From Opitutus sp. (lineage in GTDB: Bacteria > Verrucomicrobiota > Verrucomicrobiia > Opitutales > Opitutaceae), in the NCBI GenBank assembly GCA_024998815.1, contig JACEUQ010000001.1, positions 310,001-374,000 on the forward strand: a DNA stretch of 64,000 nt, in the 5' to 3' direction. Under the pieces are notes generated by a model that had not been told where the DNA came from, made no database searches, and saw nothing but the letters and a program-made list of their open reading frames with translations. Positions 18,335-29,330 of the stretch are shown here, piece by piece; position 1 is the first letter of the stretch, and every line of letters begins with the position of its first letter. Both the position numbers and the translations under genes were made by a program.

Positions 18335-18802
18335 TCAGGCGTGGTTTTTGCAGACGCCGGTCTGCTGAAGCACGTTGCAATGGGCGCTGACCTGGAGGCG
18401 CTGCGAGACGGGCGTGAGCCCCAGTTTACTGGAAACCGTGCTGCCGTACCACTCCATGAACGGGGCGCTGATTTCGAAGATTTTATTACAATCCACGCAA
18501 ATCACCTGGGCCACCTGGGCGTTGTCGGTGGTGTTGGGCAGGTAATATTTGATGTTGGTCCCAATATCGACCTCTCGCAGCAACGCGCTCTCGGTCATGA
18601 TGGGCAGCGTGCGATAGACGGTGGCGCGCGAGACGGAATCATCGATGGCGCGGGCGTGATCGAGCAATTCTTCAGCGGTAAAATGCTCCTTGCGTCCGAA
18701 CGCGGCCTCGAAAATTGCCAGACGCTGATCGGTCACACGAAGACCTTTGGCGGCAAGGTGGGTTTTGAATTTTTCGCGGGCGGCGGCGTTACTCACCCGC
18801 AA
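18335..18802 (-). CDS. Fur-family metal-responsive repressor
   Basis: This 155-residue protein has the winged-helix DNA-binding domain ([17 protein letters not shown], then [15 protein letters not shown] at about 54-68) and a dimerisation domain with metal ligands. CVDC is the first structural zinc pair. The second pair is unusual: the only C-terminal cysteines are spaced eight apart in [10 protein letters not shown] instead of the usual CxxC. The start is uncertain: TTG at 18802 or GTG at 18796. It is divergent from priA and probably leads a unit with the TPR gene. Fur, Zur and PerR cannot be separated from this sequence alone. Confidence 0.85.
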   Translation of the reverse strand: MRVSNAAAREKFKTHLAAKGLRVTDQRLAIFEAAFGRKEHFTAEELLDHARAIDDSVSRATVYRTLPIMTESALLREVDIGTNIKYYLPNTTDNAQVAQVICVDCNKIFEISAPFMEWYGSTVSSKLGLTPVSQRLQVSAHCNVLQQTGVCKNHA

Positions 18803-18905
18803 AATCTCAGTTTCGTGGGGCGCACTGTCAACTGGTTCGTCGGCGCCCGAAATTAGCGGTCACCGCGCTTGCACGGCAAAGACGGGGCGTGCATCAACCA
18901 GCTTC

Positions 18906-21143
18906 ATGACGGTCGGCGTTCATCCCCTCGCGGGTTTCGACAAGCTTCTGCATTACCAAGTGCCGGAGTCGCTGGGCGCGCAGATCGCGGTCGGGTCGCT
19001 GGTGCGCATCCCCATTTTTAACCGCCTGCATTTGGGCATCGTGGCCGAGATCGACACGCCCATCGATTTCCCGATCAACCGACTCAAGCGGCTTGCCGAA
19101 GTGGTGTATCCGTTTCCTGCACTGCCGCCCGACCTGCAGGCGCTGGCGCGGTGGATGTCGGTTTACTACGCGGCCAAGCATGACTCGATCGTCGAGGCGA
19201 TGCTGCCTGCGGCGGTGCGCAACGCCGTCAGCCTCAAGCAGGAAAAACTCCTCTCGGTGGCCAGCCAATTGCCGGCGGACGAGCTCGCGCAACTGGTTAA
19301 ACGCGCACCCGCTCAAGCCAAACTTTACCTGTTCCTCGCCCAGCAGTTTAAACCGCAGAGCAAGTCACTGGTTCTTAATCGGCTCGGCGTGACCGCCGCA
19401 GTGGTCGCAGCCCTGGTGAAACGAGGTTTGGTCAACGAAGAAATCAGGCGGGTCGAACGCATCGCTTACGCCGACAGCTGGTCGACCGGTGAGGTGGTCG
19501 CCTCCCAACCGCACGCGCTCAATCCCGGTCAACAGTCTGCGGTGGACGCAATTGCCGCGACGTTGGCCGAGGACAAATTTGTCGTCACCTTGCTCCACGG
19601 CGTGACCGGTTCGGGCAAAACCGAAGTCTACCTGCGGGCGATTCAAGATGCCCTGAATGCGGGTGGAGGGGTGGTTTTTTTGGTGCCAGAAGTCGCCCTG
19701 ACGCCGCAGACGGTGGCGCGCTTGCGCGGGCGGCTTGAGGCGATTGCGCCCGGGCAAAAGTGCGTGGTTTGGCACAGCCATTTGAGTGAAGGCGAACGGC
19801 TCGACGGCTGGATGTCGCTCGCCACGGGCGAGGCCCGCGTCGTGGTCGGAGCGCGCTCGGCGATCTTTGCGCCGGTGCACAACCTGAAGTTGATCGTGGT
19901 CGATGAGGAGCACGAGCCCGCCTACAAGCAGGATGAAACGCCCCGTTACCACGGCCGCGACGTGGCCGTGATGCGGGCGAAGTTGAATAACGCCCTCTGT
20001 CTGCTCGGCTCGGCGACGCCCTCGCTGGAAAGTTTCGCCAACGCCCAAGCCGGGAAATACCGCCTGCTTAGGTTGCCCGAACGCGTCGATGCTCGAAAAC
20101 TGCCGTATATCAACATCGTGGATATGCGCATCGAGGTCGTGCGCCAGCGCGGGTTTACTTCGCTCTCCGGCAAACTGGTGGATGCCATGCACGCCCGCTT
20201 CGAGAAGCGTGAACAGACGATCTTGTTTCTCAACCGCCGCGGTTATTCGCCATCCATGCAGTGCACCAAATGCGGCCACGTAGAAGAGTGTCCGCATTGC
20301 AGTATCACGATGACCTATCACCGCACCGACGAGCGGTTGCGTTGCCACCTCTGCGGCAAGGAATCGACTGCACCCGCGCGCTGCCCGGCGTGCGGAGCCC
20401 CTGAAATCCGCTGGAAAGGCATGGGCACGCAACGGGTCGAAGAAGCCGTGCGTCGCGTGCTGCCCAAGGCGCGTTTGGAGCGCATGGATACCGACACCAT
20501 GTCGAAGAAAAACCGGTTTCGGGAAATTTTAACCGATTTCCGCGCGGGTAAAATCGATATCCTGATCGGCACGCAGATGATCGCCAAGGGGCTGGATTTT
20601 CCCAACGTGACGCTGGTCGGGCTCATCGATGCCGACATCTCGATGCACATCCCCGATTTCAGGGCGAATGAGCGCACGTTCCAACTTCTGGTTCAGGTTG
20701 CGGGGCGGGCGGGGCGGGGCGATCGGGCGGGCGAAGTGGTGGTGCAAACGTTCACCCCGCAGGCCGAGACGATCCAGTTTTCGCGCCACGCGGATTTTGA
20801 AGGGTTTGCGGCCAGTGAACTCAAGATGCGCAAAGATTTTAGGTATCCGCCGTACCGGCACCTGATCCATCACCTGTTCCGCGGACCGAGCGAAGAAAAG
20901 CTTAAGTTTTTCACCGAGCAGTGGGCGCGGCACGTCGAAAAGGAATTGGCCGGACGCGTCGAGTTACGCGGACCCTCGCCCTCGCCGATCGAAAAAATCA
21001 AAGACGAGTACCGTTACCAGGTCTGGTATTTCACCAACGGGGTGACGCGGGTGATTGCCGATTTGAACGCTTTGCGCACGGCCTTCAAGTGGCCCGACGA
21101 CATCACGCAGGTGCTCGACGTTGATCCTGTTAACCTGACGTGA
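18906..21143 (+). CDS. priA: Primosomal replication restart helicase PriA
   Basis: This 745-residue helicase reloads the replisome at stalled forks. The N-terminal 3'-DNA-binding domain begins VGVHPLAGFDKLLHYQVPE. The helicase has Walker A GVTGSGKTEVYL (about 238-249) and DEEH in VVDEEHEPAYKQDE. The zinc-binding insert has the cysteines of CTKCGHVEECPHC, CHLCGKE and CPACG. RecA-like domain 2 follows with IGTQMIAKGLDFPNVTLV and QVAGRAGRGDRAGEVV. ATG at 18906 is chosen since the residues before it are not conserved. The gene is divergent from the Fur-family gene, with about 100 bp shared for promoters. Confidence 0.96.
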   Translation: MTVGVHPLAGFDKLLHYQVPESLGAQIAVGSLVRIPIFNRLHLGIVAEIDTPIDFPINRLKRLAEVVYPFPALPPDLQALARWMSVYYAAKHDSIVEAMLPAAVRNAVSLKQEKLLSVASQLPADELAQLVKRAPAQAKLYLFLAQQFKPQSKSLVLNRLGVTAAVVAALVKRGLVNEEIRRVERIAYADSWSTGEVVASQPHALNPGQQSAVDAIAATLAEDKFVVTLLHGVTGSGKTEVYLRAIQDALNAGGGVVFLVPEVALTPQTVARLRGRLEAIAPGQKCVVWHSHLSEGERLDGWMSLATGEARVVVGARSAIFAPVHNLKLIVVDEEHEPAYKQDETPRYHGRDVAVMRAKLNNALCLLGSATPSLESFANAQAGKYRLLRLPERVDARKLPYINIVDMRIEVVRQRGFTSLSGKLVDAMHARFEKREQTILFLNRRGYSPSMQCTKCGHVEECPHCSITMTYHRTDERLRCHLCGKESTAPARCPACGAPEIRWKGMGTQRVEEAVRRVLPKARLERMDTDTMSKKNRFREILTDFRAGKIDILIGTQMIAKGLDFPNVTLVGLIDADISMHIPDFRANERTFQLLVQVAGRAGRGDRAGEVVVQTFTPQAETIQFSRHADFEGFAASELKMRKDFRYPPYRHLIHHLFRGPSEEKLKFFTEQWARHVEKELAGRVELRGPSPSPIEKIKDEYRYQVWYFTNGVTRVIADLNALRTAFKWPDDITQVLDVDPVNLT

Positions 21144-21208
21144 CGCGGGGCGCAGTGGGGGAGTACGAGAAGTGCAACGGAGCGCGTCGTGACGACTGTG
21201 GTTGATGG

Positions 21209-22753
21209 CTAATAAAACAAGTTGCGATCTAGGCTGCGGTATTGGATCGCCTCGAGCAGGTGGGGCGACTCGATGCGTTCGGCTGCGGCGAGATCGGCGA
21301 TGGTGCGGGCGACTTTAAGAATGCGGTCGTAGGCGCGGGCGGAAAGGGAGAGTTGCTCCATCGCCTGCTGAAGCAGGTCGCCAAGCGCAGTGTCGATCAC
21401 GCAATGCGCGCGAATTTGCGCGTGGGTCATGCGCGCGTTGGATGTGGTGCGAGTGCCTGCGAAGCGGGTCAATTGTCGCTGGCGAGCGGCTTGCACCCGG
21501 GCGCGGATGGCCTCGGATGATTCGCCGGGTTTGTCCTGGCGCAGCTCGTTGATCGAAAGTGCGGGGGCCTCGATGTGCAGGTCGATGCGATCAAGGAGCG
21601 GACCGCTGATACGGGCGCGGTAACGCTGGATTTGCGACGGAGAACAACGGCATTCGTGGCGCGGGTCGCCGAGGTAGCCACAGGGGCACGGGTTCATTGC
21701 CGCGACCAACATGAAGCTGCACGGCAGCGTGACCTTGCCGGCGCTGCGCGAGATGGTCACGTAGCCATCTTCGAGCGGTTGGCGGAGGACCTCGAGGGCG
21801 CTGCGTTTGAATTCAGGGAGCTCGTCGAGGAACAGCACACCGTGGTGTGCGAGGGAGATTTCGCCCGGCCCTGGAATAGTCCCGCCGCCCAGCAGGCCGA
21901 CGTCGGAAATGGTGTGGTGGGGCGAGCGCACGGGGCGGCGGCCGAATACGTGGGCGTCATTACCGGCGAGTGTTTGGCCGGCGGCGGAGTGGATGCTGAG
22001 AATTTCCAGCGACTCGTCGAGGGTCGGGGAGGGCAGGATGGTGGGGATGCGTTTTGCGACCATCGATTTGCCGCTGCCGGGAGGGCCAATCATGCACAGA
22101 TTGTGGCCGCCGGCGGCAGAAACCTCGATGGCGCGGCGCAGCGCGTGTTGACCCTTGATTTCCGAAAAATCGCCTGCGCTCAGATCAGGGCCAACATTGA
22201 GCCCGATTGCGGCTGAGTGGGCGACGGCGGTGACCGCGACTTTACCGCTGAGAAAGCGAACCGCCTGGTCGAGGGACGCGATGGGATAAGCGGCTACTCC
22301 CTCGACCAGGGATGCCTCTGCTGCGGAGGCCGGCGGCAGCATGATGCCGTGTTTGCCGAGTTTTTTGGCCAGGCGGGCGAGTGCGAGCGCACCACGCACG
22401 GGTCGGGTTGCACCGGACAAGCTCAGTTCACCTGCGATGAGGTAATCATCGATGCCGGGGGCGACGAGTTGTTCGGTGGCAATCAGGATTCCGAGGGCGA
22501 TGGGCAGGTCGTAAAACGGGCCTTCCTTGCGCAGGTTTCCGGGCGCGAGGTTTATCGTTGTACGCGTGCGGGGTGGCTTGAATCCGCTGTTACTCAATGC
22601 AGAAACGACGCGGTCATCGGACTCTTTAACGGCGGCATCGGGAAGGCCCACTAGAATAAGTCGAGGGTCGCCGCTTTCGCCTGAGTTCACCTCCACGTGA
22701 ACCAACTCCGCATCGATGCCTTGAAGGGCTGCTGATGCGATTGTGGCGAGCAT
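21209..22753 (-). CDS. comM: ComM/YifB-family Mg-chelatase-like AAA ATPase
   Basis: This 514-residue protein has the N-terminal ChlI-like domain ([52 protein letters not shown]) and an AAA core with Walker [16 protein letters not shown] and Walker [10 protein letters not shown] cysteine cluster [15 protein letters not shown] and a C-terminal domain complete it. ComM is a hexameric branch-migration helicase that helps integrate DNA during natural transformation. Convergent with priA; the stop of the upstream HD gene lies only 7 bp before its start, so the two are probably one unit. With pilus motors nearby, competence is possible but not shown. Confidence 0.93.
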   Translation of the reverse strand: MLATIASAALQGIDAELVHVEVNSGESGDPRLILVGLPDAAVKESDDRVVSALSNSGFKPPRTRTTINLAPGNLRKEGPFYDLPIALGILIATEQLVAPGIDDYLIAGELSLSGATRPVRGALALARLAKKLGKHGIMLPPASAAEASLVEGVAAYPIASLDQAVRFLSGKVAVTAVAHSAAIGLNVGPDLSAGDFSEIKGQHALRRAIEVSAAGGHNLCMIGPPGSGKSMVAKRIPTILPSPTLDESLEILSIHSAAGQTLAGNDAHVFGRRPVRSPHHTISDVGLLGGGTIPGPGEISLAHHGVLFLDELPEFKRSALEVLRQPLEDGYVTISRSAGKVTLPCSFMLVAAMNPCPCGYLGDPRHECRCSPSQIQRYRARISGPLLDRIDLHIEAPALSINELRQDKPGESSEAIRARVQAARQRQLTRFAGTRTTSNARMTHAQIRAHCVIDTALGDLLQQAMEQLSLSARAYDRILKVARTIADLAAAERIESPHLLEAIQYRSLDRNLFY

Positions 22754-22759
22754 CGCGGA

Positions 22760-23623
22760 TCAGCTGCCAGAGGCGGCGTGGCGCTGGGCGATCACGTCGA
22801 GGTTGTATTCAATTTTATCGATGTACCGGTTGCGGCCATCGGGCTGGTTGAGGAAGCGGTAAACCCCAAGGAAATCGTGGTCGAATTTGGGCTTCACGAC
22901 TTTTTCCCAAAACGTCGTGGATCCGCCGGCGAGGTGCGAGGCGGACTTGAAAAGGCGTTGGGGGGCGGGCAGGCAGCGGAAAGCATCCGACTCGGCGAAC
23001 TCTTGAAATAACAGCCCGAGTTCGTCGGGGTAGTCGTCCGCGGCCATTTGACCGATGTAATCCGCCGTGGCGACCATGCTGGCGAGCACGTGGTCGTCTT
23101 TACGATTAAATCGCAGGTTCATTCCGGTGGTTGATGGTCCGGTGCACCGAATCGCCCCGAGCACGATGTCGACTTCTTCGAATTTTAACCCGCGTGTGGG
23201 GAGGTGGGAGGCCGCCAATGCGCAACTCCGCAGGACGTGGCAGAACGTGTATTTGGCACCAGTCCCCTCGCGGTCGGAGCGCAATTTAAGGTAGCCGCTG
23301 TCGTGATACAGGGCGGCGGTCAGCCCGAGCTCAAATTGCCGATGCGAAAACGGCGGGGATTCATTTGAATTTTGGCGCGCTACGAAAAGATCCATGAAGG
23401 CAGCCGATACCTGCAGGGTATGGTGGAAATCATGGTAGGGGAGATCGTTGGCCTGATAATCGGGGTGGTTTCCCGAAAAGAGGTTTTTGCAGTCGGCAAA
23501 TATGGATCGGATGAATGATTGGTCCGCGCCGGGTGAAATCCCTTCTGCTACCTTCAGTGCGGCCTCGGTGACAGTCGCAGCGCAGGAGGTATCAATCGTG
23601 AAGGGAGAGGTAATCTGCGTCAT
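22760..23623 (-). CDS. HD-domain phosphohydrolase
   Basis: This 287-residue protein has an HD domain with LPYHDFHHTLQV (His64, His67, His68) and LYHDSGYLKL (His107-Asp108), and a third helix with Asp in ATADYIGQMAADDYPDEL. The YHxFxH plus HD arrangement recalls cyclic-nucleotide phosphodiesterases and related soluble HD proteins. No receiver, GAF or membrane segment is seen. The substrate cannot be named. It is divergent from coaE with 112 bp between starts and is closely followed by comM. Confidence 0.8.
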   Translation of the reverse strand: MTQITSPFTIDTSCAATVTEAALKVAEGISPGADQSFIRSIFADCKNLFSGNHPDYQANDLPYHDFHHTLQVSAAFMDLFVARQNSNESPPFSHRQFELGLTAALYHDSGYLKLRSDREGTGAKYTFCHVLRSCALAASHLPTRGLKFEEVDIVLGAIRCTGPSTTGMNLRFNRKDDHVLASMVATADYIGQMAADDYPDELGLLFQEFAESDAFRCLPAPQRLFKSASHLAGGSTTFWEKVVKPKFDHDFLGVYRFLNQPDGRNRYIDKIEYNLDVIAQRHAASGS

Positions 23624-23735
23624 TTAGGGGCAAGATGTTGTGGAGGCGCAAAAGCTTGGCGAAGCAAGTTTCGAGTAATGAATTGCCGAAACCTCGGGCA
23701 AGCTCAATTTCTTGGGGTTTTAAACCCATAACCAA

Positions 23736-24335
23736 ATGATTTTAGGACTTACAGGCAGCATGGGCGGAGGAAAATCCACGGCCGCACGTTTTTTTGTGGA
23801 TGAGGGATTCCGGCTGCTGGATACGGACCGGATTGTTCGCGAGGAATTGCTGACTTCGCCCCCTGTTATCACCCAGATCGCGGCGCGGTTCCCTTCCGCG
23901 GTGAACGCGCAAAATGAAGTGCAGCGCCCGATCTTGGCCGGGTTTGTTTTCGCAAATAAGGCTGATCTTCATTGGCTGGAGGGTCTGCTGCATCCGCTCA
24001 TTTATGAGAAATGGCGCGAGGCTTTCGCGAGTGCACCCCAAGCCGATTGGGTGGTGGAGGCACCGCTTCTTTTTGAGCAAAACCTGGAAAATTGGTTTGA
24101 TTTCACGGTGTGCGTCGCGACATCGTCCGCCAATCAACTTGCTCGGTTGATAGAGCGCGGAATTACCCAATCGCTCGCCGAGCAGCGTATTTCCACGCAA
24201 TTGCCTTTGGTTCAGAAAATAGAAAAAGCCGATTTTATCCTGTCGAATGACGGCACTCCGGAAGCCTTGCGCCTGCAAGTTAAGCATCTGGCTGAGCGGC
24301 TTCGTCGCACGGGATTACAGCCCATTTCAAAGTAG
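23736..24335 (+). CDS. coaE: Dephospho-CoA kinase
   Basis: This 199-residue kinase phosphorylates the ribose 3'-OH of dephospho-CoA, the last step of CoA synthesis. The P-loop is LTGSMGGGKSTAARFF (about 5-20), followed by LLDTDRIVREEL, the lid region with VVEAPLLFEQNLENWFD and the substrate-contact segment RISTQLPLVQKIEKADFIL. Length and start are normal. It lies 18 bp before rho and is probably cotranscribed with it. Confidence 0.95.
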   Translation: MILGLTGSMGGGKSTAARFFVDEGFRLLDTDRIVREELLTSPPVITQIAARFPSAVNAQNEVQRPILAGFVFANKADLHWLEGLLHPLIYEKWREAFASAPQADWVVEAPLLFEQNLENWFDFTVCVATSSANQLARLIERGITQSLAEQRISTQLPLVQKIEKADFILSNDGTPEALRLQVKHLAERLRRTGLQPISK

Positions 24336-24353
24336 CTTCAGTTAATTTCACTC

Positions 24354-26384
24354 ATGGACGAATCCGATATCACTAGCTCCGCCGCAGCAGGCTCAGGCAA
24401 ACCTAAGAAGGCGGTCAAGCGAACCACCCGAGCTGTCTCCAGCACCGCCGCGGTGAAAAAGCCAAAGGTCGTAAAACCTCGCGCCCCCAAAGCCTCCAAA
24501 TCGGGTTCAAGCTCCAACGCAGAGCCCTCCTTGTTTGAGATCTCCGCACCGCCTCCTGCACCCCAACCCGTGTACCGCGCGCCGGAACCCGCTCCAGCGC
24601 CTGCGCCCGCTCCGGTGGCTCACGTTGAACCCCGCGAGGAGCGGGCTGCCCCGGTCATATCGTATGAGCCTCCTCAGGCCCCTGTTGAGCGGCCGGTTTT
24701 TGTCCCCTCTTCAGATCATGCTCACGTCGCTCCACCCAGTGTTGAGCCGGCTTTTTTCCCCGTCGAGGCTGCGCCTGAGTCCGGTGCGGTAGCGGCCGCA
24801 CCTCAGTTCACCGCGCCTGCGGCACCTGCTGAGCACGGTGGTGGTGGTGGTGCACCGCAAGCTGGCGCCCACGACGATGATCGCGGACCGTGGTGGAAGC
24901 GCAAAAAGGACAAAAAGGGGAAGTGGAAAGATAAGCAGCAAAATGGAGGTGGACATCAGGGAGGTCATCAGGGCGGCCGCCCCGGTGGCCCTCAGCATCC
25001 GCCCCAACCGCCTCCACCTGTTTTACAGGTTAAACATTACGGAGATTTGCCTAACCCCGCCCGCTTTACCGACCTCGATGCCCTCGATACGTTGGCGGCC
25101 ACATTGAAGGTGGGTAACGGCGCAGAGCCGATCCAGGTGGATAAAATCTACTCGTTTCACCTCTTCGATCTCACGGTATTTGCCCGCAAGCTCGGCTTGG
25201 TTTTCGACGTAACGCCCAATCGGCTGCAGGCGCTGGAGGCCATCTTCTTTCATGCCGCCGAACAAAACATTCCCCTAGTTGAGCGCGGCTTTGTCGAACT
25301 GACGGACAATGGCTATGGCTTTATCGTGCATGAACAGGCCAACTATCGCCTATATCCAGAAAGCACATACCTGCCTGAAACCCTGATTAAGCGCTTTGCG
25401 TTGAAGCGGGGTCATAGCATCGAGGTGATCGTGCAGCCACCGCAACCAGGCGATCGTTGCTTGGCCGCGGTCAGCATCACGTCGGTGATGGGGAAACTTC
25501 CCGGTGAAGTTTCCAAGCTCACGCCGTTCGAGGAGTTGGTTCCTTATTACCCGCTGCAGCGCATTTTGCTCGAAGCACCTGAGATTCATAAGGACGTTTC
25601 GATGCGTGCGGTGGATCTGCTCACGCCGATTGGGTTTGGCCAGCGCGGACTTCTGGTTGCGCCGCCGCGCACCGGTAAAACCGTGCTGTTGCAAAACATC
25701 GCCAACTCGATTTCGCACAACTTCCCCGAGAAAAAGCTCATCCTTTTGCTCATTGATGAACGTCCGGAGGAGGTGACCGATTTCAAGCGCCACACGAAGG
25801 GCGAAGTGGTGAGTTCCACCTTTGATGAGGCGCCCGAAAGTCATGTGCATGCCGCTGAGATGGTGATCGAAAAGGCGCGTCGAATGGTCGAGCAAGGTGA
25901 GCATGTGGTCATCCTGCTGGATTCGATTACCCGGCTTGCGCGTGCGTACAATGCGTTGGCCGCCAACTCGGGTAAAATCATGTCGGGAGGCGTCGAGGCG
26001 ACCGCACTGCAAAAGCCCAAGCGGTTTTTCGGGTCTGCGCGAAACATCGAGGGCGGCGGTAGCATCACCATTATTGGTACCGCTTTGGTCGATACGGGCA
26101 GTCGTATGGACGAGGTGATTTTCGAGGAATTCAAGGGCACCGGCAACATGGAGTTGCATCTCGACCGTGGGCTTTCCGACAAACGTATTTTCCCTGCGAT
26201 CAACATTGACCGCTCGGGTACGCGCAAAGAGGAGCTCATTTACCATCCAGAAGAGATGCTTCGCGTCTATGGTTTGCGCCGGGCCATGCAGGGCATACCG
26301 GCAGTGGAGGCGATGGACATGTTCATTCAGCGCTTGAAGAAAACCAAAACCAATGCGGAATTCTTAATGAGTTTGAATCGCTAG
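24354..26384 (+). CDS. rho: Transcription termination factor Rho with long disordered N-terminal extension
   Basis: This 676-residue Rho has a normal core from about residue 230. The RNA-binding cold-shock-like domain ([13 protein letters not shown]) is followed by the ATPase with APPRTGKT (about 436-443), [26 protein letters not shown], the Q-loop region and [10 protein letters not shown]. The first 220 residues are low complexity: Lys/Ala/Pro-rich, then a basic, Gly/His/Gln-rich patch ([17 protein letters not shown] and HQGG repeats). Such inserts occur in Bacteroidota, Actinobacteria and related groups, and in Bacteroides one drives condensate formation. Here the extension replaces the compact N-terminal helical domain. 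It follows coaE by 18 bp. Confidence 0.95.
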   Translation: MDESDITSSAAAGSGKPKKAVKRTTRAVSSTAAVKKPKVVKPRAPKASKSGSSSNAEPSLFEISAPPPAPQPVYRAPEPAPAPAPAPVAHVEPREERAAPVISYEPPQAPVERPVFVPSSDHAHVAPPSVEPAFFPVEAAPESGAVAAAPQFTAPAAPAEHGGGGGAPQAGAHDDDRGPWWKRKKDKKGKWKDKQQNGGGHQGGHQGGRPGGPQHPPQPPPPVLQVKHYGDLPNPARFTDLDALDTLAATLKVGNGAEPIQVDKIYSFHLFDLTVFARKLGLVFDVTPNRLQALEAIFFHAAEQNIPLVERGFVELTDNGYGFIVHEQANYRLYPESTYLPETLIKRFALKRGHSIEVIVQPPQPGDRCLAAVSITSVMGKLPGEVSKLTPFEELVPYYPLQRILLEAPEIHKDVSMRAVDLLTPIGFGQRGLLVAPPRTGKTVLLQNIANSISHNFPEKKLILLLIDERPEEVTDFKRHTKGEVVSSTFDEAPESHVHAAEMVIEKARRMVEQGEHVVILLDSITRLARAYNALAANSGKIMSGGVEATALQKPKRFFGSARNIEGGGSITIIGTALVDTGSRMDEVIFEEFKGTGNMELHLDRGLSDKRIFPAINIDRSGTRKEELIYHPEEMLRVYGLRRAMQGIPAVEAMDMFIQRLKKTKTNAEFLMSLNR

Positions 26385-26442
26385 TCCCCCATTTGCTTTC
26401 AGTTCGTAACTTATCCCCGTTTTAGCCCTCTATTACCCCACC

Positions 26443-28173
26443 GTGACATCCTCCGACGATTTCGTTCTGCAGCTTGCCGTTGATAAAGGCGTGCTCACTA
26501 AGTCACAGATCAATGCAGCGAGTGTCCAACTCGCCTCGCACAGCAACCCAAACATTGCACCTCCCTCGCTGGTTGAGGCCCTGATCGCCAGCCGAGTGGT
26601 GGAAGCACGCCAACTGAGCAAGTTGCTGGCTGACGAGTTCGGCATGCCCTTGGTTGACTTGCCTGCGTTGCGGGTGCCCAACGTTGAGGCGATGGCTTTG
26701 GTCTCTCGGGCTTTTGCTACACGTTACAACGTGTTTCCAATTTCGCGGGAAGGTGGCGTCCTTAAACTCGCGATCGCTGATCCGCTCGATGTGGACGCGA
26801 TTGATAGTCTAAGTCATGTCATCAAGTTAACCATCGAGCCATCGGTTGCTCCTGCCGGTGATATCAAGCACGCCATAACGCGTTTCTACGGCAAAGATGC
26901 CGATGGGCTGAATGCGATGTTGGATGACTTTTCTATTGGGGGCGCGGAGGCGGTTGCCGTTTCCACCGTTCCCGTGGCTGGCATGGCCAACGTTGAAGAC
27001 GGTGATGCGCCCATCATCAAGCTGGTTCACCAAATCATTCTGGAGGCGATTCAGCGCCGGGCCTCGGACATTCACCTTGAGCCGTTGGAAAAGCGCTTCC
27101 GCGTCCGGTACCGAATCGACGGCGTGCTGGTGGAAGTCGAGAGTCCGCCTAAACGGCTTCAGCTCTCCATGATTTCACGCCTGAAAATCATGGCGAACAT
27201 CTCGATCGCGGAAAAACGCATTCCGCAGGACGGTCGCATTCAGATCAACACGAGTGCTAAGCAGATCGACCTGCGTGTTTCCTCTTTGCCGACCGCGCAC
27301 GGTGAAAGCATCGTGATGCGTATTTTGGATAAAGATGGACTCCAGTTGGGGTTACCTGAGCTTGGGTTTTTCAGTGATGACCAGGCCATTGTTGAGCGGC
27401 TGATCGCGTTACCCGATGGTATCATGTTGGTGACCGGACCGACTGGCTCGGGTAAGACCACCACGCTGTATTCCTGTCTCCATTTCATTAACAAATCCGA
27501 TCGTAAGATCATCACGGTTGAGGATCCGGTCGAGTATCAGCTGGCTGGTATCAATCAAGTTCCGGTCCGCCATGATGTGGGCATGACATTCGCTTCGGCG
27601 CTGCGTGCGATGTTACGTCAAGCGCCCAACATCGTGATGGTGGGTGAAATTCGCGATTTGGAGACCGCTGAAATCGCAATCAACGCCTCGCTCACCGGTC
27701 ACATGGTGTTTTCCACGTTGCACACCAACGATGCGCCAGGAGCCATTACCCGCCTAATCGATATTGGTGTTAAGCCGTTCCTGGTGTCGACCTCCCTGCG
27801 CGCCGCCGTTGCACAGCGACTGGTGCGCAAGATTTGTAAGCAATGTAAAAAGGCATTCACTCCCGATGCTAACGAGTTACGTTCGCTCAACATCACCCCG
27901 CAGCAAGCCGCTTCGGCGACATTCATGCGGGGTGAAGGCTGTCAGAATTGCAATGGCACCGGTTACCGGGGGCGTAATGGCATCTTTGAGATGTTCGTGG
28001 TGAATGAGGAGATTCAGCGCATGATCTACGAGAATGTCGGTACGGCCAAACTCCGCGATAAGGCCCGCTCCCTCGGCATGCGTACGATGCGTGAAGACGG
28101 CGTCCGCAAGGTGCTAGCCGGTCAATCAACGATTGATGAAGTCGTCTCCATCACCGTGGGTGACGCGAGCTAG
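26443..28173 (+). CDS. Type IV pilus/type II secretion ATPase, PilB/GspE family (copy 1)
   Basis: This 576-residue protein has an N-terminal MshEN-like domain ([20 protein letters not shown] and [17 protein letters not shown]) and a secretion ATPase. The ATPase shows Walker [14 protein letters not shown], the Asp box EDPVEYQ, Walker [14 protein letters not shown], a His box [16 protein letters not shown], and a zinc site with CKQC and CQNC. MshEN domains of this type can bind cyclic-di-GMP. The start is GTG at 26443. It is transcribed 59 bp after rho and 27 bp before pilT, so the pilus motor genes form one unit. Confidence 0.92.
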   Translation: MTSSDDFVLQLAVDKGVLTKSQINAASVQLASHSNPNIAPPSLVEALIASRVVEARQLSKLLADEFGMPLVDLPALRVPNVEAMALVSRAFATRYNVFPISREGGVLKLAIADPLDVDAIDSLSHVIKLTIEPSVAPAGDIKHAITRFYGKDADGLNAMLDDFSIGGAEAVAVSTVPVAGMANVEDGDAPIIKLVHQIILEAIQRRASDIHLEPLEKRFRVRYRIDGVLVEVESPPKRLQLSMISRLKIMANISIAEKRIPQDGRIQINTSAKQIDLRVSSLPTAHGESIVMRILDKDGLQLGLPELGFFSDDQAIVERLIALPDGIMLVTGPTGSGKTTTLYSCLHFINKSDRKIITVEDPVEYQLAGINQVPVRHDVGMTFASALRAMLRQAPNIVMVGEIRDLETAEIAINASLTGHMVFSTLHTNDAPGAITRLIDIGVKPFLVSTSLRAAVAQRLVRKICKQCKKAFTPDANELRSLNITPQQAASATFMRGEGCQNCNGTGYRGRNGIFEMFVVNEEIQRMIYENVGTAKLRDKARSLGMRTMREDGVRKVLAGQSTIDEVVSITVGDAS

Positions 28174-28199
28174 GTTAATACTAACCATACTCGATTCAA

Positions 28200-29282
28200 A
28201 TGAGTTATGAAATGAACGATTTGCTGGAGCTGATGGTGGAGCAAGGTGCTTCAGACCTTCATCTCCAGGTCGGTCAACCGCCTACGCTTCGTCTTAGCGG
28301 CGGCATGGTTCCGATTGATGGACCGGCCCTAACTCCGGCCGATACCGAAAAGCTGATGCTGGCGATCACCCCAGATAATCACCAGCAAGGGGTTAAGTTG
28401 AATGGTGGAGCTGACTATGGTTTTGCCTATCAGGAAAAGGCACGGTTGCGCGTGAGCATTCTGCGAGCCAAGGGGAATTACGGTTTGGTGCTTCGACAGA
28501 TCCCTAATAAAATGTTTAGCCTTCGCGAGATCGGCTTGCCCGATAAAGTACGCGAACTGCTCTATCGTCCCCGTGGTTTGATTTTGGTAACAGGTCCGAC
28601 CGGATCAGGCAAGTCGACCACTTTGGCTTCGATGGTGAATTATATTAACGAGACTCGCGATGGGCACATTATCACCATCGAGGATCCGATTGAATATTAC
28701 CACCCCCACAAACACTGTATTGTCACGCAACGTGAAGTGGGCGTAGATGTTCCCAGTTTCTCCGAGGCTATTCGACGCGCGTTGCGGCAAGACCCTGATA
28801 TTATATTGGTCGGTGAAATGCGCGACTTGGAGACGATTGAAGCCGCCATTAGTGCTGCTGAAACGGGACACCTTGTATTTGGGACCCTTCACACCAATGG
28901 CGCGGCAAAAACGATCGACCGTATCGTCGATGCATTTCCTGCCAACATGAAGGACATGATTCGCACGCAGCTCGCTTCATCGATCGTAGCGGTCATTTCG
29001 CAGGTGCTGTGCCGGAAAATCGGCGGCGGCCGAATTGCCGGTTATGAGATCATGGTTAACACCAACTCAATCGCTGCGCTTATCCGCGAGAATAAGACGT
29101 TCCGGATTTCCTCGGATATTCAAACGGGGGCCAATCTCGGCATGATCACCATGGACTCGCACCTGATGAGTTTGGTTAACAACGAGTTGGTTACAGCTGA
29201 TGAGGCACTCGATAAGGCTCAGGATGTTTTGGTCATGCGCGAGAAACTCCTCGCGATGGGCGCCGAACTCCGCAAACTCTAA
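28200..29282 (+). CDS. pilT: Type IV pilus retraction ATPase PilT
   Basis: This 360-residue ATPase powers pilus retraction, hence twitching motility and DNA uptake. It has the PilT start [19 protein letters not shown], Walker [15 protein letters not shown] (about 137-150), the Asp box IEDPIEYYH, Walker [14 protein letters not shown] and a His box [15 protein letters not shown]. It lacks the zinc-binding cysteines of PilB, as expected. The start may be at 28200 or at the Met four codons later. It is placed between two PilB-type ATPase genes. Confidence 0.95.
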   Translation: MSYEMNDLLELMVEQGASDLHLQVGQPPTLRLSGGMVPIDGPALTPADTEKLMLAITPDNHQQGVKLNGGADYGFAYQEKARLRVSILRAKGNYGLVLRQIPNKMFSLREIGLPDKVRELLYRPRGLILVTGPTGSGKSTTLASMVNYINETRDGHIITIEDPIEYYHPHKHCIVTQREVGVDVPSFSEAIRRALRQDPDIILVGEMRDLETIEAAISAAETGHLVFGTLHTNGAAKTIDRIVDAFPANMKDMIRTQLASSIVAVISQVLCRKIGGGRIAGYEIMVNTNSIAALIRENKTFRISSDIQTGANLGMITMDSHLMSLVNNELVTADEALDKAQDVLVMREKLLAMGAELRKL

Positions 29283-29330
29283 CAATAAATCGTATCTGCG
29301 CTTAACCTCGGTTTTTCCGGTTCTACCCCT

